DNA of 22,199 bases from Pseudolysinimonas_A sp965653335 (GTDB taxonomy: Bacteria; Actinomycetota; Actinomycetes; Actinomycetales; Microbacteriaceae), in the NCBI GenBank assembly GCA_965653335.1, contig CBFGZU010000025.1:1-22199 (forward strand). The letters are read 5' to 3'. A program made the translations under genes and the position numbers. Shown here piece after piece: positions 13,063-20,155 of the stretch (within the stretch, counting starts at the first letter, position 1; each line of letters begins with the position of its first letter). The notes beneath the pieces were generated by a model. It saw only the letters and a list, made by a program, of their open reading frames with translations, had not been told where the DNA came from and did not search any database.

Positions 13063-15090
13063 TCACTCGACGGTCGTCACCGCCGGGCGGTTACGCCGGT
13101 AGCTCTCCCGCACCAGATAGGCGCCCGCCGCCAGCAGGGCGAGGATGACGGCGATGAGCGTCGCGATCCCCATCCCGGTGTAGGCGAGGCTGCCCGCCCC
13201 GGGTCCGCCGCCGCCCGGAGTTCCGGGACCGTCGGGGTCTTCCGGGTCGACGACCGACGTGATGTTCGGCCCGACGGTGGCTTGCGCCAGGTTGAGCGTC
13301 GCGAGGCTCGATCCGAGGACGCTCACGCGAACCGCCGTCTGGGTGAACAGGCTGCCGTTCGCGACGGCCATGCCGCTCGCCGACGCCAGGGTCGTCTCCT
13401 TGATGTTGACGCGCACCGACAGCACGTCGCGCAGAGCGTCGCCGACGGTGCCGTCGCCCGACCCGAGCAGCGCCTCCGTCGCGGGTGCGACGAGCGTCGT
13501 GTCGAGCGCCGCGATGAGGTCGGCGACGGCACCATCGCTGTCGAACAAGCCGTCGAGCAGGGAGCCGCCGAGGTCATCGAGCAGTCCGCCGATGCTGAGG
13601 CCGACCGGAACGCCGAGCACGTTCACGTTGGCCGTCGCGTCGGCGGCGACACCGTTGAGCAGTTGGTCGATCGTGGCCTCGACGTCGAGCGCGACGCTCG
13701 TCGTCAGCGGCAGCACCGGAGTGGATGTCGTGTTGCACACCGTGTCCTGCACCGTCTGGTTCACGAACCCGACGATCTGCTTGACGACGCCGTTCTCGTC
13801 GAAGACGAAGTCACCCACCCCGAGCAGTTCGTCGGTGAGGTTCCCGACGAGCCCGTTGGTGAGAGCGTTGATCCGGTCGACCAGGGTGACGTCGCCCAGC
13901 ACGGGTGTCGTCACGATGCGGTCGACCAGCTGGCAGACCTCTTGCAGGATCGGCGACTGCGCGACATTCGTCGAGAGGTCGGCGTGGATGTCGACGGTCG
14001 CGTCGTGCAGCGCCTCCTCGACCTTGTCGACCACCTGGTCGGCGATCGTCGAAACGGTCGAGGTGATCCCGCTGAGAATCTGGTTCACGATCGCGTCGGT
14101 CAGCAGTTCGGTGTTCTCGGGCAGGTTGTTGAGATCTCCGCCGAGCAGGGCCGCCAAGTCGACGCGCACCTCACCGGTCTCGAGGTCGAAGGACACCGCC
14201 CCGTCGCCGTACTCCTCGGTGAGGATCGAGCTCACGAGCTTCTGAAGGTCACCCGTGTTGATCGTTGCCGTGACGTTCGCCGATCCGCCGACGAGGTTGA
14301 GCAGCGGGTCGATCCCCGTCAGCAGTGCGTTGACGTCGGCGATGAGTGCGCCGTTCGATCCGACTAGCTCATTGAGGGCATCCTGCACCTCCTCGAGTGC
14401 CGAGTTGACCTTCGGTGTGAGATCCGCGATGGCGGGGCTCGAGAAGGTCAGGTAGGCGTTGGCGAGGCTGTAGTCGCCGCTCGCGACGTTGCGGTCACCG
14501 TTGGCGGTCGCCGCGATCGCCCCCAGCTCGAGTTTGAGATCGACCAGGGTCGACGCGAACTCGGCCCCGAGCAGTGCCTCCAGGTCGAAGGTCGCGTTGG
14601 CGGGAGGCGTGCTCGTGTCCGAGCCGACACCGATCGCGCCGTCATCCGCCACCGCGCCGCTCGCCCCGAACGACGAGCCATCGTTGTGCGCTTCCGCGTA
14701 CTGGGCGACCGGGCCGATCTGCAACACATCGCCGACATCGACTTGCGGAGAGGTCTCGGGTGCGATCTCGTAGTCCTCGAGCACATCCGCATCGAGCGGG
14801 TCCTTGCTCGTCTGCGTCGGCTGAGTTCCGTCGTTGCGCGCCTCGGCCGAGTCGAGGGCGAGCACGCGACCGAGGTCCATGCCGAGGAGCGTGCCGGAGA
14901 GGAACTGGCCCTCCGCGTAGGACTCCGGCCGATCGTCGGCCGTCGCGGAGAGAGGAGCGACGAGGGCGAAAGCCCCGCCGAGGGCGAATGCGGTGACGGT
15001 CGCGACGAGGCGCCGTGCCGTTCCGTGGTTGGTCCGAGCTGCCGATCCCCTTCGAGGAGTCGCCACGCGCGGGTATGCAGTGGTGAACAC
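13063..15090 (-). CDS. Choice-of-anchor G family secreted surface protein, LAYTG anchored
   Basis: This 675-residue protein has a Sec signal peptide (positive region to residue 28, hydrophobic core 29-47, likely cleavage after ATA at 51). A long extracellular part opens with AEGQFLSGTLLGMDLGRVLALDSAEARND, the hallmark of choice-of-anchor G proteins. The middle is rich in Ala, Val, Asp and Leu with many 'LLDG/LL.GI' turns and few charged patches. It ends with a Pro/Gly linker (DPEDPDGPGTPGGGGPGAGS), the sorting motif LAYTG at residues 635-639, a hydrophobic span and a basic tail (RESYRRNRP). LAXTG motifs are typical substrates of class E sortases. No sortase is in the window. The GTG start at 15090 follows AGGAAGG with 8-nt spacing. 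The extracellular function is unknown. Confidence 0.88.
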   Translation of the reverse strand: MFTTAYPRVATPRRGSAARTNHGTARRLVATVTAFALGGAFALVAPLSATADDRPESYAEGQFLSGTLLGMDLGRVLALDSAEARNDGTQPTQTSKDPLDADVLEDYEIAPETSPQVDVGDVLQIGPVAQYAEAHNDGSSFGASGAVADDGAIGVGSDTSTPPANATFDLEALLGAEFASTLVDLKLELGAIAATANGDRNVASGDYSLANAYLTFSSPAIADLTPKVNSALEEVQDALNELVGSNGALIADVNALLTGIDPLLNLVGGSANVTATINTGDLQKLVSSILTEEYGDGAVSFDLETGEVRVDLAALLGGDLNNLPENTELLTDAIVNQILSGITSTVSTIADQVVDKVEEALHDATVDIHADLSTNVAQSPILQEVCQLVDRIVTTPVLGDVTLVDRINALTNGLVGNLTDELLGVGDFVFDENGVVKQIVGFVNQTVQDTVCNTTSTPVLPLTTSVALDVEATIDQLLNGVAADATANVNVLGVPVGLSIGGLLDDLGGSLLDGLFDSDGAVADLIAALDTTLVAPATEALLGSGDGTVGDALRDVLSVRVNIKETTLASASGMAVANGSLFTQTAVRVSVLGSSLATLNLAQATVGPNITSVVDPEDPDGPGTPGGGGPGAGSLAYTGMGIATLIAVILALLAAGAYLVRESYRRNRPAVTTVE

Positions 15091-15437
15091 GTCTCTTGCC
15101 TTCCTGGTCCGATAGGGACGAGGAGGCTATGAGCAGGTGCGCCTGAGCGTGGCTACGGCTGGTTGGGCCGGGGAGCTTCGGCTATGCGCGTTCGACGACT
15201 TTTACGTCACTTCGTTTGAAACCTGATCACAGTCTCGTACGCCCGTATGCAGTTGTGGTGATGAGTTGGTGCGACCGGGCTGGTTAGGCCCCGTCACCAG
15301 AAGAGACTGTCGGCTCCGGCGCCTATGACGCGGATTCTCGACGCAAGTGAGGATGACGTACACTGATGCGGTTGGCTGAAAACGCCAAGCTTCGTCGTGC
15401 CCGCGCTCCGTTGAGGCGGATGGTCGGGTGCGAACCG
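15091..15437. other. Intergenic region upstream of two divergent units
   Basis: About 350 nt separate the anchored protein start (-) and tRNA-Trp (+). It holds the Shine-Dalgarno of the former (revcomp of 15099-15105), a promoter-like TACACT for the tRNA at 15359-15364, and two near-identical 13-mers, GGCTGGTTGGGCC at 15157-15169 and GGCTGGTTAGGCC at 15278-15290. I see no convincing gene here. Long minus-strand frames crossing the tRNA are its antisense. Confidence 0.5.
15338..15364 (+). promoter_or_regulatory. Candidate promoter of tRNA-Trp and secE
   Basis: TACACT (15359-15364) is a good -10 hexamer, and TCGACG (15338-15343) is a weak -35 with a short 15-nt spacer. Transcription would begin near 15371, about 67 nt before the tRNA. 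secE follows the tRNA by 63 nt with no terminator between, so it is probably on the same transcript. Confidence 0.4.
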
Positions 15438-15510
15438 AGGGCGGTGGCTCAATTGGTAGAGCAGCGGTCTCCAAAACCGCAGGTTGCAGGTTCGAGTCCT
15501 GTCCGCCCTG
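15438..15510 (+). tRNA. trnW: tRNA-Trp (CCA)
   Basis: The 73-nt cloverleaf is complete. The acceptor arms AGGGCGG (15438-15444) and CCGCCCT (15503-15509) pair, with discriminator G at 15510. The D arm GCTC/GAGC encloses AATTGGTA. The anticodon arm GCGGT/ACCGC encloses CTCCAAA with anticodon CCA at 15471-15473. The T arm GCAGG/CCTGT encloses TTCGAGT. The 3' CCA is not encoded. Its place just ahead of secE is the common actinomycete arrangement. Confidence 0.98.
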
Positions 15511-15573
15511 CGAATCTCTGGGCAAACCCGGGAATCACACAACGGCTCTGGAGCCGATGAAAGGTTGGATGTC

Positions 15574-15858
15574 GTGGCACGCAACGTGGTCGACGAGCCG
15601 AGCGAGGATCTCGTCGCGAACGCCAAGCGGGATCGCGCCGAGCGGCGCAACCCGTTCGCGCGCGTCGCCCTGTTCATCCGGCAGGTGCTCACCGAACTCT
15701 CCAAGGTCGTGCGCCCGACGCGGCGCGAACTCCTCAGCTACACGGGCGTGGTCATCGTGTTCGTCGTCATCATGATGGCGATCATCTACGGCCTCGACTT
15801 CGTGTTCGGCTGGGCTGTGGCCTGGGTGTTCGGTGACGGCGCCGCCTTCATCCCATGA
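15574..15858 (+). CDS. secE: Preprotein translocase subunit SecE
   Basis: This 94-residue protein is a one-span SecE. A charged N-terminal stretch with NPFARVALF is followed by the conserved amphipathic helix FIRQVLTELSKVVRPTRREL and one membrane segment at about residues 56-82 (YTGVVIVFVVIMMAIIYGLDFVF). It clamps SecY in the Sec translocase. The GTG at 15574 follows AAGG at 15561-15564 with 9-nt spacing. The frame extends upstream into the tRNA, but no better start is seen there. It is followed by nusG, as in nearly all bacteria, and its stop lies 56 nt before the nusG start chosen here. Confidence 0.95.
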   Translation: MARNVVDEPSEDLVANAKRDRAERRNPFARVALFIRQVLTELSKVVRPTRRELLSYTGVVIVFVVIMMAIIYGLDFVFGWAVAWVFGDGAAFIP

Positions 15859-15914
15859 GCCCCGAACCGCGACTGACCCCTGCGGAATCCGCAGCGATAG
15901 CAAGGAACCACAAC

Positions 15915-16880
15915 GTGTCTGAACAAGAGCGCCGCGACATCGACCTCGCGACGGCCGCCGAGCAGTCGTCCGAAGAAGACGAGGCGCAAGAGGGCAATGT
16001 GCTCGCCCAGGAAGAGCACTCCGTCGACTCTGCCGAGCATGCCGCCATTCATATCGTCGACGACGAGCCGGACGGAGAGCAGTCGGTCGAGGAGGGACTC
16101 GAGCAACTGCTCGACGCCCTCGACGCAGCGAGCGACCCGGAAGCCGACGCGATCGTCGACGACGCTCTCGACATCGACTCGCTCGAGGAGGCGGATGCCG
16201 CCCTCGCCGCCGCGACCGACGAGGAGACCGTCGAGGCCGACGACGAGGTCGTGGTCGACCCGTATGAGGAGTTCCGCGGCGAGCTGCGCGGCAAGCCGGG
16301 CAAGTGGTACGTCATCCACTCCTATGCGGGCTTCGAGAAGCGCGTGAAGCAGAACATCGAGAGCCGCAAGATCTCGATGGCGATGGAAGACCACGTCTTC
16401 GAAGTCCAGGTTCCGATGGAAGACGTCGTCGAGATCAAGAACGGCCAGCGCAAGCTCGTGACGCGCGTGCGCATTCCGGGCTATGTGCTCGTGCGCATGG
16501 AGCTCAACGAGGACTCGTGGTCGGTCGTGCGGCACACTCCCGGGGTCACCGGGTTCGTGGGCAACTCGCACAACCCGACCCCGCTGCGCTTCGAAGAGGC
16601 TTTCAACATGTTGAAGAGCCTCGTGCAGGTCGTCGAGGCGCCGTCGAAGGGCGCGGCCGGTGCCAAGGGCGGCGGCAAAGGCCAGGCGGCCCGCGTCATC
16701 CCCGCCGAGATCGACTTCGAGGTCGGCGAGACCATCACCATCAAGGAAGGTTCGTTCGCGGGCCTGCCGGGCACGATCAGCGAGATCAAGCCCGAGAGCG
16801 GCAAGCTCACCGTGCTCGTCTCGCTCTTCGAGCGCGAGACCCCGGTCGAGCTGTCCTTCGACCAGGTGACGAAGCTCTGA
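15915..16880 (+). CDS. nusG: Transcription termination/antitermination protein NusG
   Basis: This 321-residue protein has an acidic, low-complexity N-terminal extension of about 120 residues (rich in Asp, Glu and Ala). The NGN domain follows, starting at GKWYVIHSYAGFEKRVKQNI and including VRIPGYVLVRMELNEDSW and HTPGVTGFVG. A Gly/Lys/Ala linker (SKGAAGAKGGGKGQAA) leads to the KOW domain (VGETITIKEGSFAGLPGTI). NusG binds RNA polymerase and links it to Rho or to ribosomes. The GTG at 15915 follows AAGGA at 15902-15906 with 8-nt spacing. The in-frame ATG at 15855 overlaps secE and lacks such a site. Long acidic extensions are known in actinomycete NusG proteins. Confidence 0.96.
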   Translation: MSEQERRDIDLATAAEQSSEEDEAQEGNVLAQEEHSVDSAEHAAIHIVDDEPDGEQSVEEGLEQLLDALDAASDPEADAIVDDALDIDSLEEADAALAAATDEETVEADDEVVVDPYEEFRGELRGKPGKWYVIHSYAGFEKRVKQNIESRKISMAMEDHVFEVQVPMEDVVEIKNGQRKLVTRVRIPGYVLVRMELNEDSWSVVRHTPGVTGFVGNSHNPTPLRFEEAFNMLKSLVQVVEAPSKGAAGAKGGGKGQAARVIPAEIDFEVGETITIKEGSFAGLPGTISEIKPESGKLTVLVSLFERETPVELSFDQVTKL

Positions 16881-16894
16881 CCCACCCACCTCGG

Positions 16895-16931
16895 TGATCG
16901 AGTAGCCGCCGAAGGCGGCGTGTCGAGATCA
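16895..16931. repeat. REP-like inverted repeat, first copy
   Basis: TGATC (16895-16899) and GATCA (16927-16931) form the outer arms and GCCGCC/GGCGGC the inner arms of a 37-nt palindromic element. It begins 14 nt after the nusG stop. Its core GAGTAGC...GTGTCGA is the reverse complement of the core of the element at 16959-16997. It may also act as the nusG terminator. Confidence 0.7.
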
Positions 16932-16943
16932 GGCAATTCGGGC

Positions 16944-16949
16944 TACACT
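16944..16949 (+). promoter_or_regulatory. Candidate -10 of the rplK-rplA promoter
   Basis: TACACT, in the context GGCTACACTTGCC, is a good -10 hexamer lying between the two inverted repeats. The -35 region, 17 nt upstream, falls on the right arm of the first repeat and is a poor match (TGTCGA). Transcription would begin near 16956, so the second repeat would form at the very 5' end of the mRNA. Confidence 0.45.
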
Positions 16950-16958
16950 TGCCCGTTG

Positions 16959-16997
16959 GCTGGTTTCGACACGCGCCTACGGCGCTACTCAACCAGC
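16959..16997. repeat. REP-like inverted repeat, second copy in opposite orientation
   Basis: GCTGGTT (16959-16965) and AACCAGC (16991-16997) are perfect outer arms, and GCGCC/GGCGC the inner arms, of a 39-nt element. Read in reverse complement, its core GAGTAGCGCC...GGCGCGTGTCGA matches the first copy. From memory, palindromes of this pattern (TGGTTTCGACACG...CTACTCAACCA) are frequent between genes in Microbacteriaceae. Confidence 0.72.
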
Positions 16998-17010
16998 GGT
17001 ATCCACCCCA

Positions 17011-17038
17011 CCACTGCCGGAATCAGTCCGGTTCGTGG
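17011..17038 (+). promoter_or_regulatory. Candidate ribosomal protein L1 binding hairpin
   Basis: CCAC/GTGG (17011-17014 with 17035-17038) and CCGGA/TCCGG (17017-17021 with 17027-17031) form two helices separated by an asymmetric TG/TTC internal loop and capped by ATCAG. L1 is known to repress the L11-L1 operon by binding an mRNA leader that mimics its 23S rRNA site, which also has two helices around an asymmetric loop. The place, 38 nt ahead of rplK, suits this. The identification is by shape and position only. Confidence 0.42.
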
Positions 17039-17075
17039 AAGCGCGTCCGTGTGACGCACGACAAGAAGGAAGCAC

Positions 17076-17507
17076 ATGGCACCGAAGAAGAAGGTGACCG
17101 GCCTGATCAAGCTCCAGATCAACGCCGGCGCCGCGAACCCCGCCCCGCCCATCGGGCCGGCCCTGGGTCAGCACGGCGTGAACATCATGGAGTTCTGCAA
17201 GGCCTACAACGAGGCGACCGAGTCGCAGCGCGGCAACGTCATCCCGGTCGAGATCACCGTCTACGAGGACCGTTCGTTCACGTTCATCCTCAAGACCCCG
17301 CCGGCCGCGGAGCTCATCAAGAAGGCCGCCGGCGTGCAGAAGGGGTCGCCGACCCCGCACACCGTCAAGGTCGCCAAGCTCACGCGCGACCAGGTGCGTT
17401 CGATCGCCGAGCAGAAGCAGTCCGACCTCAACGCCAACGACGTCGAGGCGGCCATGAAGATCATCGCGGGCACCGCCCGGTCGATGGGGATCACGGTGGA
17501 GGCGTAA
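17076..17507 (+). CDS. rplK: 50S ribosomal protein L11
   Basis: This 143-residue protein is full-length L11. The N-terminal domain holds LIKLQINAGAANPAPPIGPALGQHGVNIMEFCKAYN with its Pro-rich hinge region. The C-terminal rRNA-binding domain includes KTPPAAELIKKAAG, GSPTPHTVKVAKLTRDQV and the terminal MKIIAGTARSMGITV. It forms the stalk base of the large subunit and is the site of thiostrepton action. AAGGA lies just ahead of the ATG at 17076. It is 2 nt upstream of rplA, and GGAGG for rplA is inside its last codons. It is separated from nusG by 195 nt holding the repeat pair and probable promoter. Confidence 0.98.
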   Translation: MAPKKKVTGLIKLQINAGAANPAPPIGPALGQHGVNIMEFCKAYNEATESQRGNVIPVEITVYEDRSFTFILKTPPAAELIKKAAGVQKGSPTPHTVKVAKLTRDQVRSIAEQKQSDLNANDVEAAMKIIAGTARSMGITVEA

Positions 17508-17509
17508 TC

Positions 17510-18199
17510 ATGGGCAAGAACTCCAAGGCATATCGCGCCGCCGTCGAGAAGATCGAGGCCGGCAAGTTCTACGGTCCCGACGAGGCCGTGCAGGTCATCC
17601 GCGAGACCGGGTCGAAGAAGTTCGACTCGACCGTCGAGGTCGCGCTCAAGCTCGGGGTCGACCCGCGCAAGGCCGACCAGATGGTGCGCGGCACCGTCAA
17701 TCTCCCGCACGGCACCGGCAAGACCGCTCGCGTCATCGTCTTCGCGACCGGCCCGGCCGCGGAAGCCGCGCTCGCCGCCGGTGCCGACGAGGTCGGTGGC
17801 GCCGAGCTCATCGAGAAGGTCGCCGGGGGCTACACCGCTTTCGACTCGGCCGTTTCGACGCCCGAGCTCATGGGCCAGGTCGGTCGACTCGGCAAGGTGC
17901 TCGGCCCGCGTGGCCTCATGCCGAACCCGAAGACCGGCACCGTGACCCCCAACCCCGCGAAAGCGGTCGAGGAGATCAAGGGCGGCAAGATCGAGTTCCG
18001 CGTCGACAAGCACTCCAACGTGCACTTCGTCATCGGCAAGGCCGGGTTCAGCAGCGACCAGCTCGGTGAGAACCTGCGGGCCGCGCTCGACGAGATCAAC
18101 CGCGCCAAGCCGGGTTCCTCGAAGGGCCGCTACATCCAGAAGGGCTCGGTGTCGACGACGTTCGGCCCCGGCGTCCCGCTCGACGTCAGTGTTCTCTGA
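17510..18199 (+). CDS. rplA: 50S ribosomal protein L1
   Basis: This 229-residue protein is full-length L1. It has the start KNSKAYRAAVEKIEAGKFYGPDEAVQVI, the conserved rRNA-contacting segment FDSTVEVALKLGVDPRKADQMVRGTVNLPHGTGK, the middle-domain motif VGRLGKVLGPRGLMPNPKTGTVT, and the C-terminal IQKGSVSTTFGPGVPLDVS. It binds the 23S rRNA L1 stalk and helps release tRNA from the E site. In many bacteria it represses its own operon through the mRNA leader. GGAGG of its ribosome site overlaps the end of rplK, so the two are coupled. Two hairpins follow the stop. Confidence 0.98.
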   Translation: MGKNSKAYRAAVEKIEAGKFYGPDEAVQVIRETGSKKFDSTVEVALKLGVDPRKADQMVRGTVNLPHGTGKTARVIVFATGPAAEAALAAGADEVGGAELIEKVAGGYTAFDSAVSTPELMGQVGRLGKVLGPRGLMPNPKTGTVTPNPAKAVEEIKGGKIEFRVDKHSNVHFVIGKAGFSSDQLGENLRAALDEINRAKPGSSKGRYIQKGSVSTTFGPGVPLDVSVL

Positions 18200-18200
18200 C

Positions 18201-18215
18201 CGGTCGTACCGACCG
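18201..18215 (+). other. Small hairpin directly after rplA
   Basis: CGGTCG (18201-18206) and CGACCG (18210-18215) form a 6-bp stem around TAC, starting 2 nt after the rplA stop. It is probably a minor part of the termination region ahead of the much larger hairpin at 18251-18294. Confidence 0.4.
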
Positions 18216-18250
18216 CGAGTTCTGTAACCACTCGACGACACGTTCCGTAT

Positions 18251-18294
18251 CGAAACGGGCGGGCGACGCGGATGCCGCGTCCCCGCCCGTTTCG
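18251..18294. terminator. Very strong bidirectional terminator
   Basis: CGAAACGGGCGGG pairs over 13 bp with CCCGCCCGTTTCG. After a single bulged C, a further 7 bp (GACGCGG/CCGCGTC) pair around an ATG loop. It stands between rplA (+) and the convergent oxidoreductase gene (-) and should end both transcripts. Confidence 0.88.
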
Positions 18295-18335
18295 CTGCCC
18301 GGGGTCAGGCGCAGAGGGTTCCGTCGATCTCGAGG

Positions 18336-19304
18336 TCAGCCCTTGGCGACGGTGAGCACCAGCTTCCCCCGCGTGTGGCCGGATTCGATCGCGCGATGCG
18401 CGTCGGCGGCGTCGGCGAGGTCGAACACCTGGTCGATGTGTACCGTGACGGCTCCCGCATCGAGAAGTCGCGACACGATCGCGAGCGTCGCCCCGTCGGG
18501 CACCACTCGGTAGCCGGTCGCTCGCACCCCCGCTGCCGCGGCTTCGTCGGCCATCGTCGGCCATGACCCCGTGGGCGCGTTGACGATGAGGCCGCCCGGG
18601 CGCAGCACGCGCAGCGACCTCGAGCCCGTGTCGTCGGCGACGTTGCCGATGAGGTCGATGACGGCATCCACCGGGTCGAGCACCTCGTCGAACCGCACCG
18701 ACGAGTAGTCGACCACTTCGGCGGCTCCGAGGTCGCGCAACCATGAGACGTTGCGCGTCGACCCGGTCGCGATGACGTGCGCCCCGAAGTACGCGGCGAA
18801 CTGCACCGCGAAGTGGCCGACGCCCCCCGCGCCGGCGTGGATGAGCATCCGCTGACCCTCGTGCGCCTTCGCCGTCTCGACGACCATGCCCCACGCCGTG
18901 AGCGCCGCGAGCGGCACACCGGCGGCTTCGACATGGGTGAGCTTCGCGGGCTTGCGGATGACACTCATCGCGTTCACCGTCAGGTATTCCGCGTAGGCGC
19001 CCGGCATGCGCGGCACCATCCCCATGCCGAACACTTCGGTGCCCGGCTGCAGGGGGTGGGTCTCGTAGGGCGCCTCCTCGACGACGCCGCTGAAGTCGTT
19101 GCCGAGTATCGCGGGGAAGGTCGCGATGCCCGGATAGACGCCGCGGCCGGCTCGCGTCTTCGCGTCGATCGGGTTCACCCCCGCCGCGACGACGCGCACG
19201 AGCACTTCGGCGCTCACGCGAATCGGGCGTTCGACCTCGGCGAGTTCGAGCACCTCCGGTCCGCCGGCCCGCGTCATCGTCATGGCCCGCATCGTCGCCA
19301 TCAT
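18336..19304 (-). CDS. Zinc-free medium-chain NAD(P)H oxidoreductase, quinone oxidoreductase-like
   Basis: This protein of about 322 residues belongs to the medium-chain dehydrogenase/reductase superfamily. The GroES-like N-terminal part includes GVNPIDAKTRAG and PAILGNDFSGVVEE. The cofactor-binding loop is AGAGGVG at residues 157-163, followed by AVQFAAYFGAHVIATGST. The cysteines and histidine that bind zinc in alcohol dehydrogenases are missing, which is typical of the quinone oxidoreductase branch. It probably reduces quinones or activated double bonds with NADPH. The substrate is unknown. Start codons at 19304 and 19301 are both possible; AGGGAG upstream suits the second slightly better. 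It stands alone, ending at the strong rplA terminator. Confidence 0.9.
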   Translation of the reverse strand: MMATMRAMTMTRAGGPEVLELAEVERPIRVSAEVLVRVVAAGVNPIDAKTRAGRGVYPGIATFPAILGNDFSGVVEEAPYETHPLQPGTEVFGMGMVPRMPGAYAEYLTVNAMSVIRKPAKLTHVEAAGVPLAALTAWGMVVETAKAHEGQRMLIHAGAGGVGHFAVQFAAYFGAHVIATGSTRNVSWLRDLGAAEVVDYSSVRFDEVLDPVDAVIDLIGNVADDTGSRSLRVLRPGGLIVNAPTGSWPTMADEAAAAGVRATGYRVVPDGATLAIVSRLLDAGAVTVHIDQVFDLADAADAHRAIESGHTRGKLVLTVAKG

Positions 19305-19439
19305 TAGCTCCCTGTCTTCCGTCTCTCAGTAAAAGCCCTCGATGAGTCGCCGGTGTTACGCGGTTGTCTCCGCCTCGTGAAACGTGCGCCTCCGCTAGCA
19401 TTCGTGCGGGGCGGGTGGCTCCAGGAATCGGGGTCGACC

Positions 19440-20147
19440 GTGCGCGCACTGTTCATCGTGTTCCGCCTTGCGGGCGCAGCGGGCATCGCCGCGGCGATCG
19501 TCGGACAGTACATCCATTCGCTGAACTTCCGCGCCGAGAACGGGATCGACGAGAACGGCGTCCCCGCGGTCAACTTCTTCAGCTTCTTCACCATCGAATC
19601 CAACATCCTCACGATCGCCGTTTTCCTCATTGGCGCGCTCCTGCTCATCCGGTCGGGAGGCACCGACCCGCTGTGGTTCGGGGTCGGTCGTGCCGCGGTG
19701 ACGGCCTACATGGCCACCACCGGGATCGTCTACAACACCCTGTTGCGGGGTATCGAGGTCAGCGAAGGGGCAACCCTCGGCTGGTCGAACGAGATCGTGC
19801 ACGTCATCGGCCCGATCCTCGTCGTGCTCGACTGGCTGTTCGCACCTGGCCGCCGACGGCTGGAGTGGACGCACATCTGGATCGTCGTGACCTTCCCGAT
19901 CGTCTGGGCGGCGTACACGATGATCCGCGGGCCGTTCGTCGACGACCCGACCCAGGCGGTGCTCAACCCGGCGTACGCGGGCGGCTGGTATCCGTATCCG
20001 TTCCTCAATCCCGACACGTCGCCGCAGGGTTACGTGTCGGTCGCGTTCTACGTCGTGCTCATCGCGGCGGTCATCGGCGGGGTCGGGGCGGCCGTCATCT
20101 GGGTCTCACGACACGGGCGCTGGCCGCTCCGCGCACCGAGAGGCTGA
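19440..20147 (+). CDS. Pr6Pr family integral membrane protein
   Basis: This 235-residue protein has six or so hydrophobic segments and the landmarks of Pr6Pr (FAR-17a/AIG1-like) membrane proteins. These are the FFSFFTIESNILTIAVFLIGALLL stretch near residues 45-70, TTGIVYNTLLRG, the SNEIVHVIGPILVVLDWLF segment with the family His, WIVVTFPIVWAAYTMIRG, and WYPYPFLNP before the last span. Eukaryotic relatives include fatty-acid-ester hydrolases with a conserved Thr and His. Bacterial members are uncharacterised. The GTG at 19440 is chosen because the first membrane span begins just after it and GGGG precedes it; the frame is open back to 19353. It is followed 8 nt later by another membrane protein gene, so the two probably form an operon. 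Confidence 0.82.
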   Translation: MRALFIVFRLAGAAGIAAAIVGQYIHSLNFRAENGIDENGVPAVNFFSFFTIESNILTIAVFLIGALLLIRSGGTDPLWFGVGRAAVTAYMATTGIVYNTLLRGIEVSEGATLGWSNEIVHVIGPILVVLDWLFAPGRRRLEWTHIWIVVTFPIVWAAYTMIRGPFVDDPTQAVLNPAYAGGWYPYPFLNPDTSPQGYVSVAFYVVLIAAVIGGVGAAVIWVSRHGRWPLRAPRG

Positions 20148-20155
20148 CCAGGAGG

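Noticed and set aside
15222..15233. TGTGATCA-like sequence upstream of the anchored protein gene, as a CRP/GlxR site
   Set aside because: Only one half of the TGTGA-N6-TCACA pattern is present; the second half is missing.
15202..15704. Minus-strand open frames across the tRNA with peptides such as RTRTCNLRFWRPLLYQLSHRP
   Set aside because: These are the antisense translation of tRNA-Trp, a well-known source of spurious protein predictions. They have no independent support.
15855..15914. Earlier ATG for NusG
   Set aside because: It overlaps the end of secE and has no ribosome site, whereas the GTG at 15915 has AAGGA with 8-nt spacing.
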